A stretch of DNA of 35,716 nucleotides. Source: Verrucomicrobiota bacterium (lineage in GTDB: Bacteria > Verrucomicrobiota > Verrucomicrobiia > Verrucomicrobiales > Akkermansiaceae). Location: the NCBI GenBank assembly GCA_026397725.1, contig JAPLUI010000064.1, forward strand, positions 1 to 35,716. The letters are read 5' to 3'. Made by a program: the position numbers and the translations under genes. The notes below the pieces were generated by a model, which was not told the origin of the DNA, did not search any database, and worked only from the letters and a program-made list of their open reading frames with translations. Positions 8,972 through 18,900 of this stretch are shown here, piece after piece (positions within the stretch are counted from its first letter, which is position 1; each line of letters begins with the position of its first letter).

Positions 8972-10174
8972 ATGAAAAACACACTTGTCTTTATGTTCTG
9001 TCTGCTGTCCGGACTGCCGAACTGTTTCGCCGCAGACGCCGCCTTGATGACCATCCCCGTTGATTCGCCGGCTTTCGTCTTTTCGCCGGGTAACTGGACC
9101 GGAGACGCGGGGCGCGCGGGCAAGGTATTCCGTCAGACGTGGAATCCCGGGGCCTATTTCCGTGTGACCTGGGAAAGCAAGAACCCGCAACCCGTGGCCA
9201 GGCTCCGGCTCGACCTTTCCATCAATCAGGAAACTCTAAAGCCATCGCCGGTGGCTTACTCGATCGATGGCATCTGGAAGGCCAATATCCCGTGCGCAGG
9301 CGAGATCGCCATCGAAGGACTCACCAACGCCGGGCGCCACGAATTGGCTGTCTATGTGCAGCAGGGGATGTGGCGACAGGAGCGCTGGGGCAGCGAGGGG
9401 AAAAGCGGCCAGAGCGTGATGCGGGTTACGGGCCTGCAAGTTGATGCGGACAGCATCCCGGCTCCGACCACCCCGGGAAGCAAGTGGGCCATGATCGTTG
9501 GCGACAGCATCACCGAGGGCTGCGGAGCGAGCGTGCTTGCGGGTTATTCCCATCTGGTGGGGCAGGCTCTCCGGACACAGGATTATGAGTATTGCCTGAA
9601 TGCCTGCGGGTGGAGCGGCTGGATCCACCGGGGCGACGACGGAGACAACGGAGACGTTCCCGGTTATTATACGTTTACAAAATCCACGAACGGTGTTGGC
9701 GGCCAGTATGACGACGCGGGCAGCCGCTGGAACAAGGTCGACAACAATCATTCCCTGCTGGATTCCCAGGGGCATATGAGCGACTACGGTCAAACCGGCC
9801 AGGAGCCATCGCTGATCATGATCAACTATGGGACCAATGATGACCGCTCGCATAAACCCAATCCCGTCGTTGCAGCCAGCATCACGCAGTGCCTGGCGGC
9901 TTTGCGTGCCAGCGCGCCCAACACACAGATCATCATCCTCATTCCGTTTGGTCAGTATTGCGCCACGGATTTGAAGGATGCCGTTGACGCCCGCAAAAAG
10001 GCCCGTCCAGCGGATACCAAAATTGACGTGATCGACCTGGGACCGGGAGTCGCGAGAAACCTCGACTACCAAGAGCCTAACGGCTTGATGGGTGGCCTGC
10101 ACCCGAATGACCGGGGCCATGCGAATTTCGCAGCAGCCATCATCCCGCAGATGATGAAGCTCATTGAGAAGTGA
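8972..10174 (+). CDS. Secreted SGNH/GDSL esterase, copy B
   Basis: A 400-residue paralogue of the protein at 622-1815; by eye about four residues in five agree over the full length. It has the signal peptide (NTLVFMFCLLSGLPNCFA), the same N-terminal beta domain (MTIPVDSPAFVFSPGNWTGD), GDSITEGCG (Ser) near 177, INYGTND, and LHPNDRGH (His) near 376. Even the leader is shared: both genes are preceded by ATGCGAAAGGAAT and begin at the second ATG, which supports start 8972 over 8954. It differs by an extra Cys after block I and by small insertions, including HRGDDGDNGDVPG for NKGDNPPGDVPG. The following GH2 gene begins next to its stop codon, so translation is probably coupled. Confidence 0.85.
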   Translation: MKNTLVFMFCLLSGLPNCFAADAALMTIPVDSPAFVFSPGNWTGDAGRAGKVFRQTWNPGAYFRVTWESKNPQPVARLRLDLSINQETLKPSPVAYSIDGIWKANIPCAGEIAIEGLTNAGRHELAVYVQQGMWRQERWGSEGKSGQSVMRVTGLQVDADSIPAPTTPGSKWAMIVGDSITEGCGASVLAGYSHLVGQALRTQDYEYCLNACGWSGWIHRGDDGDNGDVPGYYTFTKSTNGVGGQYDDAGSRWNKVDNNHSLLDSQGHMSDYGQTGQEPSLIMINYGTNDDRSHKPNPVVAASITQCLAALRASAPNTQIIILIPFGQYCATDLKDAVDARKKARPADTKIDVIDLGPGVARNLDYQEPNGLMGGLHPNDRGHANFAAAIIPQMMKLIEK

Positions 10175-10175
10175 A

Positions 10176-12869
10176 ATGAAAGAAATGAAAACAAACAATA
10201 TGCACACATTATCTATCAATAAAACCCTTGGCGCGGCGCTGTTGAGTCTGGGCCTGTTGGCCATGCTCGGTTCCGCCGTGACCGCGGGAGAGGCGCCCAG
10301 GAACAAGCTCAACATCAACCCGGTATGGCGCTTCACGCTGGGGGATCCGGCGGATGCGTCCAAGCCGGATTTTGATGACCGCGGCTGGGACCTTGTCTCG
10401 CTGCCACATTCGCACGAACTCTATGCCGCCGACCTGAGCAATTTCCGTGGCAAGGATGAGGTCAAGGAACCTTACGTGGCCTTTCCGGGGCGCAAGGTCG
10501 GCTGGTATCGCCGCACCATTGATATTCCAAGCTCGGCTCTATCTGGAAAGGTGTTTCTGGTGTTCCAGGGCGCGATGGAGACCACCAAGCTGTGGGTCAA
10601 CGGCAAGCCCGCCGGCGAGTGCCTCGTGGGCGGATATACGTCGTTTCATTTTGACATTACGCCACTTCTCCAGCCGGGAAAAAATGGGTTGTCGGTGCGC
10701 GTCGATAATACCGTGCAGAAGGACATCCCGCCTGACGGTGCCATGTGTGACTTTGTCCTGTTCGGCGGCCTCTATCGTGATGTCGATCTGGTGTTCACCG
10801 GGTCGCCTCACGTCACGTTTCCCTGGGAAGGCCCGAAGGCGGGGGTCCGGCTGACCCTGCCGGAAGTCTCGCAGGAGAAGGCGGTGGTCCAGATCGAGAC
10901 CGCGCTGCGCAATGATACGGATCAGGCGGTGAAGTGTATCGTCGTGACGCGCGTGTTAGACAAAGCCGGCAAGGCCGTGGCGACGGCGAAAGATGAGGTT
11001 TCCCTGGATGCCAAGGGCGAGGCGATGATCACTCAGAAAACAGAACCTATTTCCAATCCCAACCTTTGGTCGCCAGATAATCCATATCTGTACACGGTTG
11101 AAACCACGGTGATGGATGGCAACCGGGCGACGGACCAGGTAAATACCAGACTCGGCATCCGCTGGTGTCAATGGGACAAGGAAAAGGGGTTCTTTCTCAA
11201 CGGCAAGCACCTCAAACTCGTCGGTGCCAACCGCCACCAGGCCTGGCCCTTCATCGGGAGCGCCGTTCCTAACAGATTGCTCCGTGCGGACGCCGAGCAG
11301 ATGAAGAAGATGGGGATCAACTGGGTGCGTCTTTCCCACTACCCGCACTCGCCGGCCTTTCTGGACGACCTTGATGAACTCGGACTCATGGCCTTGGAAG
11401 AGGGACCGACCTGGATGCACACCCCGAGCGAAACGTGGATGAAGAACCTGGACGCCGCCTTCCGCAGCATGATCCGGCGCGACCGCAATCATCCGTCGAT
11501 CATCATCTGGAACTGCTGTGTCAATCATCAAGGAGGGGATGCCACGCTGGTCAAGGCGGCGACGGAGGAAGACCCGACCCGCGCCCGCGGCCAGGACACC
11601 GTCCCTTGCCCGATGAACTTCGAGCATCTGACAATCAGCGGCAACGCCGCCCTCTGCATCGAGCACACGGGCCATACCTTCGGCACCTTCCGCGGACAGG
11701 AGCTGACCCGGGAATATGATCTAACAAAACGCCACTGGGAACATACCGACGCCGCCTACAAGAAGGTGGACAATTCCGGCCTGGCCGTCTGGGCGATGTA
11801 TGACTACAACACCCCGCATTACGGGGCACCCTATTTCCAGGCGCCGCACGGGGTCTGCGACATCTTCCGCATCCCCAAGCTCAGTTACTACTGGCACTGC
11901 GCCGAGTTGGGCAAGGAGCCGATCACTCATCTCTATCCGTTCAAGGACGATGCGGTCGTCATCTTCAGCAACGCCGAAAAAGTTAGATTGTCGGAAAGCA
12001 TCGGCGGCAAGGATTTCAAGGAGGTCGGCGTGCTGGAGCCGGACAAGGGGTTTGCGTTGAATCATCCGCCGTTCCATGCCAACGTCTCGAAATGGACGAC
12101 CTGCTATAAGGCGGAAGGGCTGGTGAACGGCAAGGTGGTCAGCAGCCATATCTATCACCGCCAGAGCGAACTCGCCGCGCTCAAGCTCAGCGTGGACCAC
12201 AGCGAGATCACGGCCGACGGCGGCGACATGACCCGCGTGCTCCTGCAACTCGTCGATAAGAACGGGACCGTCATCGTCAACAATTACGAGCCGGTCAACT
12301 TCTCGATCGAGGGTGCCGGGTTGTTGGTTGGCGAAAATCCGACGCAGCTCATGGCCGGGCAGTGCATCATCCTCGTGCGATCCACCTTTGAACCAGGCAA
12401 GATGACGATCAGCGCTGAAATGCCGGGCCTGGAGGGGATCACCAAAGCATCGGTCTCGCTGAAGACCGTGGCGGTCGCGGCCGATGCCCATGTCGATATG
12501 CCGAAAACCACAGTCAAAGCACCCACCGGCAAATCCGTGATGCCGACCAACCTGAAGCAAATCCAGGTGAATCTGCCCCCGGACGACTTCGGCTGGTTTG
12601 TCATCCCTGCGGTCGACAACGCCGAGCCGGGGCAGATGGTTGAGTCGAAGCCCATGCTGGTGTCCGGGCAGCGGCAAACGTCGAAGCTCACGGTGCAGGG
12701 CTGCGAGTATCGGATCTATTCATCGGCCTGGTCATCGGCACCGACCGAGGTCATCCGGGGCGACGCTCTGTTCTTCCGCATGAAAGCGAACCCGGCCGCA
12801 GGCCAATCCGCCACCGCCGAGGTCACCATCCAGGGCGTGAAGCGTACCTTCACGGTCAAGACGAAATAA
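10176..12869 (+). CDS. GH2-family glycoside hydrolase with atypical acid/base motif
   Basis: About 897 residues, exported (hydrophobic leader ending near VTAGEAP). The order is that of GH2: N-terminal jelly roll (WRFTLGDP, FDDRGWDLVSLPHSHEL, GWYRRTIDIP, LWVNGKPAGE), Ig-like domain, then a TIM barrel with GANRHQAWP and MGINWVRLSHYPHSPAFLDD. The segment that normally reads NHPSIIxWSxGNE is NHPSIIIWNCCVNHQGG, so the acid/base Glu is not where expected. IEHTGHTFG near residue 494 is the probable nucleophile Glu. Most relatives are beta-galactosidases or beta-glucuronidases, but this one may be altered in mechanism or substrate. The C-terminal 300 residues are beta domains. ATG 10176 follows GAGAAG directly behind the upstream stop; 10185 and 10200 are alternatives with the same signal peptide. 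Confidence 0.8.
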   Translation: MKEMKTNNMHTLSINKTLGAALLSLGLLAMLGSAVTAGEAPRNKLNINPVWRFTLGDPADASKPDFDDRGWDLVSLPHSHELYAADLSNFRGKDEVKEPYVAFPGRKVGWYRRTIDIPSSALSGKVFLVFQGAMETTKLWVNGKPAGECLVGGYTSFHFDITPLLQPGKNGLSVRVDNTVQKDIPPDGAMCDFVLFGGLYRDVDLVFTGSPHVTFPWEGPKAGVRLTLPEVSQEKAVVQIETALRNDTDQAVKCIVVTRVLDKAGKAVATAKDEVSLDAKGEAMITQKTEPISNPNLWSPDNPYLYTVETTVMDGNRATDQVNTRLGIRWCQWDKEKGFFLNGKHLKLVGANRHQAWPFIGSAVPNRLLRADAEQMKKMGINWVRLSHYPHSPAFLDDLDELGLMALEEGPTWMHTPSETWMKNLDAAFRSMIRRDRNHPSIIIWNCCVNHQGGDATLVKAATEEDPTRARGQDTVPCPMNFEHLTISGNAALCIEHTGHTFGTFRGQELTREYDLTKRHWEHTDAAYKKVDNSGLAVWAMYDYNTPHYGAPYFQAPHGVCDIFRIPKLSYYWHCAELGKEPITHLYPFKDDAVVIFSNAEKVRLSESIGGKDFKEVGVLEPDKGFALNHPPFHANVSKWTTCYKAEGLVNGKVVSSHIYHRQSELAALKLSVDHSEITADGGDMTRVLLQLVDKNGTVIVNNYEPVNFSIEGAGLLVGENPTQLMAGQCIILVRSTFEPGKMTISAEMPGLEGITKASVSLKTVAVAADAHVDMPKTTVKAPTGKSVMPTNLKQIQVNLPPDDFGWFVIPAVDNAEPGQMVESKPMLVSGQRQTSKLTVQGCEYRIYSSAWSSAPTEVIRGDALFFRMKANPAAGQSATAEVTIQGVKRTFTVKTK

Positions 12870-12886
12870 TTCAACCTAACAACACC

Positions 12887-15800
12887 ATGACAAGAAAACT
12901 GACAATCCGTGCAATCGTGTATTTCGCCATGTTGGCGTCGGCTTCGGCCCAATACCAGGGGTGGCAACACTCGGGCTCGCTCTGTGCTCTAACAACTCCG
13001 GAGGGTGCGAACCTGCCGGCCACCGCATCGGAAGAGAACTTCCCCATGCTGGTACGCTTGAACAAGGACTGGTTCGATTTCAGCCAGGCGAAAGCCAACG
13101 GCGATGACCTTCGTTTCGCCAGTGCCGCCGGCGCATCGCTGGCCTATCAGATTGAGGAATGGGACGCGGCCAACGGGACCGCCAGCATTTGGGTTCGCAT
13201 CCCGGTCATCAAGGGCAATGCGCGTCAGGAGATCAAGCTGTATTGGGGCAAGGCCGATGCGGCGGCGGAATCCAAAGGGCCGGCCGTGTTCAATGAGTCC
13301 AACGGCTACGTGGTCGCCATGCACATGAGCGATCCGGCCAATCCGGCGAAGGATGATGTGGGCACGCTCACGCCCAAGAATGTCGGCACCACGGCCTGCC
13401 CCGCGCCTATCGGCAACGGTCTTCATTTCGATGGAAAAAGCGGAATTGAATGCGGGGAAAACCCCGCGAAGTTTCCCACCGGTTCCAATCCGCATTCCAC
13501 CGAGGCCTGGATCAGACCGTTAGGTGGGAACCACCGGATTATCATGTGGGGATACGGCACCCAGCCTCTGGGCCCGATCCAGCTCATGTATTCCAACCCG
13601 CCATTCCGTTTCTGGACGGATTGCTGGGCCTCCGAGGCAAGCGTCAGTGGCGCGAGCCCGGTTACAATGGGCCAGTGGTATCATGTCGTGCATACCTATC
13701 AGAAAGGCGAAGGCCGGCTGTATGTCAACGGCGTTCTTGCTGGCACCACGACCGGCGGCACGCCGATGAATATAGTCACCCCCGAGCCGATGTGGATCGG
13801 GGTCGAATATGGAAGGTATTTCCTCGGTTGTTTCAAAGGTGATATGGATGAGGTGCGGGTATCCAAGGTGACGCGTTCCGCCGACTGGGTGAAGATGGAA
13901 TACGAAAACCAGAAGCCGCTGCAAACACTGGTCGGACCGCTGGTGCAAACGGGGAATGCGTTTGCAGTTTCGCCAGCTTCGATCACGGTGGAGGAAGGCA
14001 AGAGCATTACGGTCACGGCCCATGCGGGTGGCGCACAGAAGATATACTGGATTGTCAAGAAGGATGGCTCCGAGTCGATCGCCGCAGTGGACCAGTACTC
14101 GTACACGTTGGACGCCGGACGCGTCGTGGGCGACACCTCGTATTCGCTGCGCCTGAAGGCGGTGTATGCCAATGAGGTCAAGACCAAGGACATCCCGGTG
14201 ACTGTCAAGGAAACGATACCCGAACCGGTGCTTGCCCTGAAGGCACCCTCGAATTGGAATGGCCGGGACACCATCGAAGTGGCGCCAGAGATCCGCAATC
14301 TCCCGGCGATGACCGCCAAAGGTGCCGGCGAATTGCGCTACCAATGGAGCGTCTCCGGCGGTGCCGTGAGCAAGGAAGTCGCCCCTGGAAAATTGATTCT
14401 CAAGCGCTCGCAATACACCGGGCCGATCACCGTCAAGGCGGTGATCGACAATGGCGGAGTAGCCACGATTGCCACGGTGTCGGTCCAGGTGACTGAACCG
14501 AAGAACGATCCATGGGTGCAGCGGATTCCGGAGCTGGACGAGAAGCCGGAAGACGGCCAGTTCTATGCCCGTGATGACAACAATGAAGGCACGCTTTATT
14601 ACAACGGGACCTTGGACCAGGCGGCCGGCGAGGTGTTTCTAAAAGTCTATGCCGACGACAAGCTCATCAAGACCGAGACCGCAAAACCTGCGGCGGACCA
14701 TTCCTATTCTCTAACCGCAAAACTCAAGGCGGGCCTGATCAAATACAAGGTGGAGTTCGTGACAAAATCGGGCGGCAGCGAAAAGCTGGTGCAGACGATC
14801 AACAACCTCGTCTGCGGTGATGCCTACCTGATCGACGGGCAATCCAACGCGTTGGCACTGGATACGAGCGACCAGTCCCCGAATGAAACGAGCGAGTGGA
14901 TCCGCAGTTATGGCGGTCCGGGTGGGCGGGGCGATTGCAATGATTGGGTTCGCGACCGTTTTGCCAATGGCAAGCGGGAGAACCTGTGGTGCTCCCCGTT
15001 CTGGCGCGGGCCGGACAAGGCCGCACTCGGCTGGTGGGGTATGGAACTCGCCAAGAAATTGTTAGCCAGCCAGAAGCTGCCGATCTGCATCATCCAGGCC
15101 GCGGAAGGCGGCACCCGCATCGACGAACACATGCCGAATGCAAGCGATCCCGTCGATTTGAAAACGCTCTACGGGCACATGCTCTGGAGGCTGAAGAACG
15201 CCAGGCTGACCCACGGCATCCGCGCCGTGTTGTGGCATCAAGGCGAAGCCGACCAAGGGTCGGATGGCCCGGACAACGGATATGACTCGGCGGTCTATCA
15301 GCAGTACTTCCTGGATCTGTCGGCGGCATGGAAACAGGACATGCCAAACATCCGCCACTACTATGTGTTCCAGATCTGGCCCAACGGCTGCAGCCAGGGT
15401 GGCGGCCACGGCGACCTGCTGCGCGAGAAGCAGCGGACCCTGTCGCGGCTCTACTCGAACATGGACGTCATGTCCACGCTCGGCATCAAGCCGGGTGGAG
15501 GTTGTCATTACCCGCTGACCGGTTGGTCCGAATTCGCCCGCTTGATGCAACCGCTCATCGAGCGGGATTTCTACGGCAGCAAGGTGCCCGAACCGATCAC
15601 CGCACCGGATCTCAAGCAAGTGTATTATGCAAGCAGCGCGAAGGACGCGATCATCCTCGAGTTCGATCAACCGGTCATCTGGTTGGATTCGTTGGCCGGC
15701 CAGTTCTATCTGGATGATGCCAAGGACATGGTGGCCAAGGGAAGTGTGAATGGAAACGTGATCACCCTGCAACTGAAGGCACCCGCCACAGCCGGCAAGA

Positions 15801-15919
15801 TCACCTATCTCAAGGAACTCAACTGGAACCAGAACGACCTGATATTCGGCAAGAACGGCATCGCCGCACTGACGTTCTGCGATGTGCCGGTCCTGCCGGA
15901 GAAACCGCGTTTCAAATAG
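12887..15919 (+). CDS. Multidomain secreted esterase: DUF2341, LamG, Ig-like, SASA-like hydrolase
   Basis: A 1010-residue protein with signal peptide (residues 1-21, ending ASASA). Residues about 50-135 match DUF2341 (FPMLVRLNKDWFDFSQA, GDDLRFASAAG, IWVRIPVI). A LamG-like domain follows at about 165-345 (EAWIRPLGG, GQWYHVVHTYQKGEGRLYVNG, DMDEVRVSKVTRS), then two Ig-like segments. The catalytic-looking domain begins near 640: DAYLIDGQSNALALD resembles the SGQSN nucleophile block, VLWHQGEAD near 780 matches the W-Q-G-E block, and GGCHYPLTGWSEFARLM near 868 holds the likely catalytic His. It is therefore probably a cell-surface or secreted carbohydrate acetylesterase with binding modules. It starts 17 bp after the GH2 gene without a strong ribosome site, consistent with coupled translation. 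Substrate unknown. Confidence 0.75.
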   Translation: MTRKLTIRAIVYFAMLASASAQYQGWQHSGSLCALTTPEGANLPATASEENFPMLVRLNKDWFDFSQAKANGDDLRFASAAGASLAYQIEEWDAANGTASIWVRIPVIKGNARQEIKLYWGKADAAAESKGPAVFNESNGYVVAMHMSDPANPAKDDVGTLTPKNVGTTACPAPIGNGLHFDGKSGIECGENPAKFPTGSNPHSTEAWIRPLGGNHRIIMWGYGTQPLGPIQLMYSNPPFRFWTDCWASEASVSGASPVTMGQWYHVVHTYQKGEGRLYVNGVLAGTTTGGTPMNIVTPEPMWIGVEYGRYFLGCFKGDMDEVRVSKVTRSADWVKMEYENQKPLQTLVGPLVQTGNAFAVSPASITVEEGKSITVTAHAGGAQKIYWIVKKDGSESIAAVDQYSYTLDAGRVVGDTSYSLRLKAVYANEVKTKDIPVTVKETIPEPVLALKAPSNWNGRDTIEVAPEIRNLPAMTAKGAGELRYQWSVSGGAVSKEVAPGKLILKRSQYTGPITVKAVIDNGGVATIATVSVQVTEPKNDPWVQRIPELDEKPEDGQFYARDDNNEGTLYYNGTLDQAAGEVFLKVYADDKLIKTETAKPAADHSYSLTAKLKAGLIKYKVEFVTKSGGSEKLVQTINNLVCGDAYLIDGQSNALALDTSDQSPNETSEWIRSYGGPGGRGDCNDWVRDRFANGKRENLWCSPFWRGPDKAALGWWGMELAKKLLASQKLPICIIQAAEGGTRIDEHMPNASDPVDLKTLYGHMLWRLKNARLTHGIRAVLWHQGEADQGSDGPDNGYDSAVYQQYFLDLSAAWKQDMPNIRHYYVFQIWPNGCSQGGGHGDLLREKQRTLSRLYSNMDVMSTLGIKPGGGCHYPLTGWSEFARLMQPLIERDFYGSKVPEPITAPDLKQVYYASSAKDAIILEFDQPVIWLDSLAGQFYLDDAKDMVAKGSVNGNVITLQLKAPATAGKITYLKELNWNQNDLIFGKNGIAALTFCDVPVLPEKPRFK

Positions 15920-15944
15920 GAAGAACCACTAGAACCACAATCAC

Positions 15945-18900
15945 ATGAGAAAACTAACACAACTGGACAAGCGGGCTGGGTCCGCCCTGCTGGCCATGGC
16001 CATGTTGCTGGGCCTGCCGGTCATGGCGGTCGAGGGGCCGCCGGATCTCACCAAAGGCGGAGCCGCAGGGGTGGATCGCAAAGAGACCTACAACCTGGGA
16101 CCCACCGGAATGCGCGGGTGGATCTATCACGCATGGTCAAAGATCCCCGGGCGGGATGGGACCACGGCATTTGCTCCCTATCAGATTCTGGTGACCACCG
16201 TGGCCGATAAGACCCCGGCCGCCGGGGTCATGGCAGCCGACGACGTGATTCTGGGCGCGAGTGCGGGTGGCGGCGCGGTGCCGCTCTTCACCGCCGATGC
16301 CCGCAAAAGCCTGGGTTGGGCGATCGGCGCGGCCGAGGCTAACAATGGGATTCTCAAGCTCAAGCGTTGGCGCGCGGGGGCTACCACTGATGTGTCCATC
16401 ACCCTGCCCGTCACGGGTGCCTACTCCGACACCGCGCCCTACGATTGCCCCAAGTCCGCCAAGATCATGGCCAACGCCGCCAAGAGTCTCCAACAGAAGA
16501 TCCTGAAAGATGGTTGGGGCGAGGGCGGTGGGGCAGGGGCCATCAGCGCTCTGGCCCTGCTGGCAACCGGCAACCCGGAGTACCTGCCGATGTTGCAGAC
16601 TTATGCCCGCTCGCTCGCGCCCAAGGATCTTGATCTTGAGCGCACCGGGGTTTCCGCATGGAGTTGTTATAACAGCATCTTCCTGGCAGAATACTACATG
16701 CTTACCAAGGACGCCGAGGTGTTTCACGGGCTGAGCGAATATGTCATCTATGCGGCCAAACACACCAGCATGTTCGGCACATCCGGCCACGGGTTTTCCA
16801 ATATCCCGCCGCCCGGCGGCTGGGCCGCCGGCGGCACCCATGGCTCGATGAGTTGGTATGGCCCGGTGAACCAGGCCGGGCTGGCCGCCCAACTCACGAT
16901 CGTGCTGGGCAAGAAGGCCGGCGTGAAAAATCCGGAGATTGCCCCGGCGATCGCGCGGGCCGCCAATTTTTTCGGCTACTATGTGAATCGTGGGTCCATT
17001 CCCTACGGCGAACACCAACCGTATTATGGCGAGCACCAACTCCAGGGGCAGAGCCGGACCTACTATGACCACTGTAGCAACGGCAAGGACGGGCTGGCCG
17101 CGGTCATGTTCGCCAACATGGGTGACAAGCCGTTGCAGACGGAATACTTCGCACGCATGTCTCTGGCCGGATTCAAGGGCGAGGCGTACGGGCATACCGG
17201 CCAGGGGTTCAGTTACCTGTGGACGGCGCTGGGCGCCGCCATGGGCGGTCCGCAGGCGGCGACGGAATACCTCAAACAAGTACGGTGGGACCGCGACATG
17301 AAACGCCGCTGCGACGGATCGTTTGTGTATGAAGGTGCCGAGCAGTGGGGGACCGGCAAGGGCAATGACTACTGGGATGATAGTCATATCTACTGGGGCT
17401 ATCCGACCGCCTATTACCTCCTGCACGCCGCCCTGCCACTCAAGAAACTTTGCATCACCGGGAAACATCTGACCCAGGCCAACCATCTATCCCCCAAGGC
17501 TGTTAGCGACGCCACCTGGGCCGCGGAATTCACCGAGCGCTGCGGCAGTTATACCAAGGATCAACTGGTTGCCGCCTTGGGCGATTGGGATCCGATTGTC
17601 AGATACAATGCCGCCACCGAGTTGAGTGTGCGCTCCGATGGCCCGTCGCTCATCCCGATGCTCATCACCATGGCGGAAGACCCGTCCAATGCCAACCAGC
17701 GCGAGGCGGCCTGCACCGCCCTGGGCTGCCTGAAAGCCGCCGACGCCGTGCCCGCGCTGACCCGCCGCCTTTCCGACCCCGAAATCTGGGTGCGTGCCAA
17801 AGCCGCCAAGGCGCTCGGCCAGACCAGCGCGGCGGCCGGCCCGGCAGTGCCCGACATGCTGGGCGCCTTTGTCAGGAATGTGGCTCCCACCTATCCGTTT
17901 GAGAAGGGTTTCAATTGGAGCGATCCCTTGCAAATCGCCAACGGCTACCTGTCAGAGGCCTTGTTCAAACAATTGGGAGGCGAAACCATCAAGGCCGACA
18001 GGAGCTTGCTCTATCCGGCGGTCCGGGCCGGCATCAAACATCCCGCCGGCATGTGGCGCGATATCCTCAGCGGTTTTGTGCAGGACCGGTTGGAACTGGT
18101 GGATATTGTGGCGCTGGCCCCGGACCTGTTCGTCGATGCGCAAAACGAGGGACCGTGTGACCGGATGTTCACCTCCTTGCCGGCGGGAGCGGCCATGGCG
18201 GCCCTCTCCAAAGACAAGATTGATGAGGGCATCGACATCAGCCTCGGCAATGTGACGTATTGGGGAGAACTGGGCAAAAGTGCTCTTGGCAGCCTGCCGG
18301 GTTATGGCGAGGCGGCCAGACGGGCGCTGCCGGATTTGCGTGCCTATCTCGCCGCGTGGACGCCAGGCGATAACAATGCCCCCATCATCATCAAGACCAT
18401 CGGCGCAATCGAAAGTGCCACCACCACGCCGAAACTGGTCAACGCGTTACCAGTCGCCAGTCCGCAAATCGTGGTCGCCCCTCCGAACACGGTTAAGGCG
18501 GTCGTTCTATCAGGATCCTCGTTCCGGTCGGACAAGGTCACCTGCAAGGTTGCTACCCAACCGGCACACGGCACCCTCACAGGCACCGCGCCCAACCTGA
18601 CCTACACCCCCGCGAAAGGCTATCAGGGTATGGACCGCTTCACGTTCACTGCCACCGACAGCCTGACCACTTCGCCGCCCGCGGCGGTGGACCTGCTCGT
18701 GGGCACCGGCGGCACCGGGCTGAAGGGGTACTATTATGACAGCAAGGAGCTCACCGCGCTCAAGGCGACCCAACTGGATCCGGCTGTGGATTTTGACTGG
18801 GGTTCGGCACCACCCGCCAAGGCGCTCGGCGCGGGCGCCTTCGGTGTGCGCTGGACCGGGCAGGTGCTGGCGCCGGAGAGCGGGACCTATCGGTTTTCCA

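Noticed and set aside
16137..17486. 449-codon minus-strand open frame opposite the DUF6288 gene
   Set aside because: The plus strand has clear domain matches over the same bases; the antisense frame has none.
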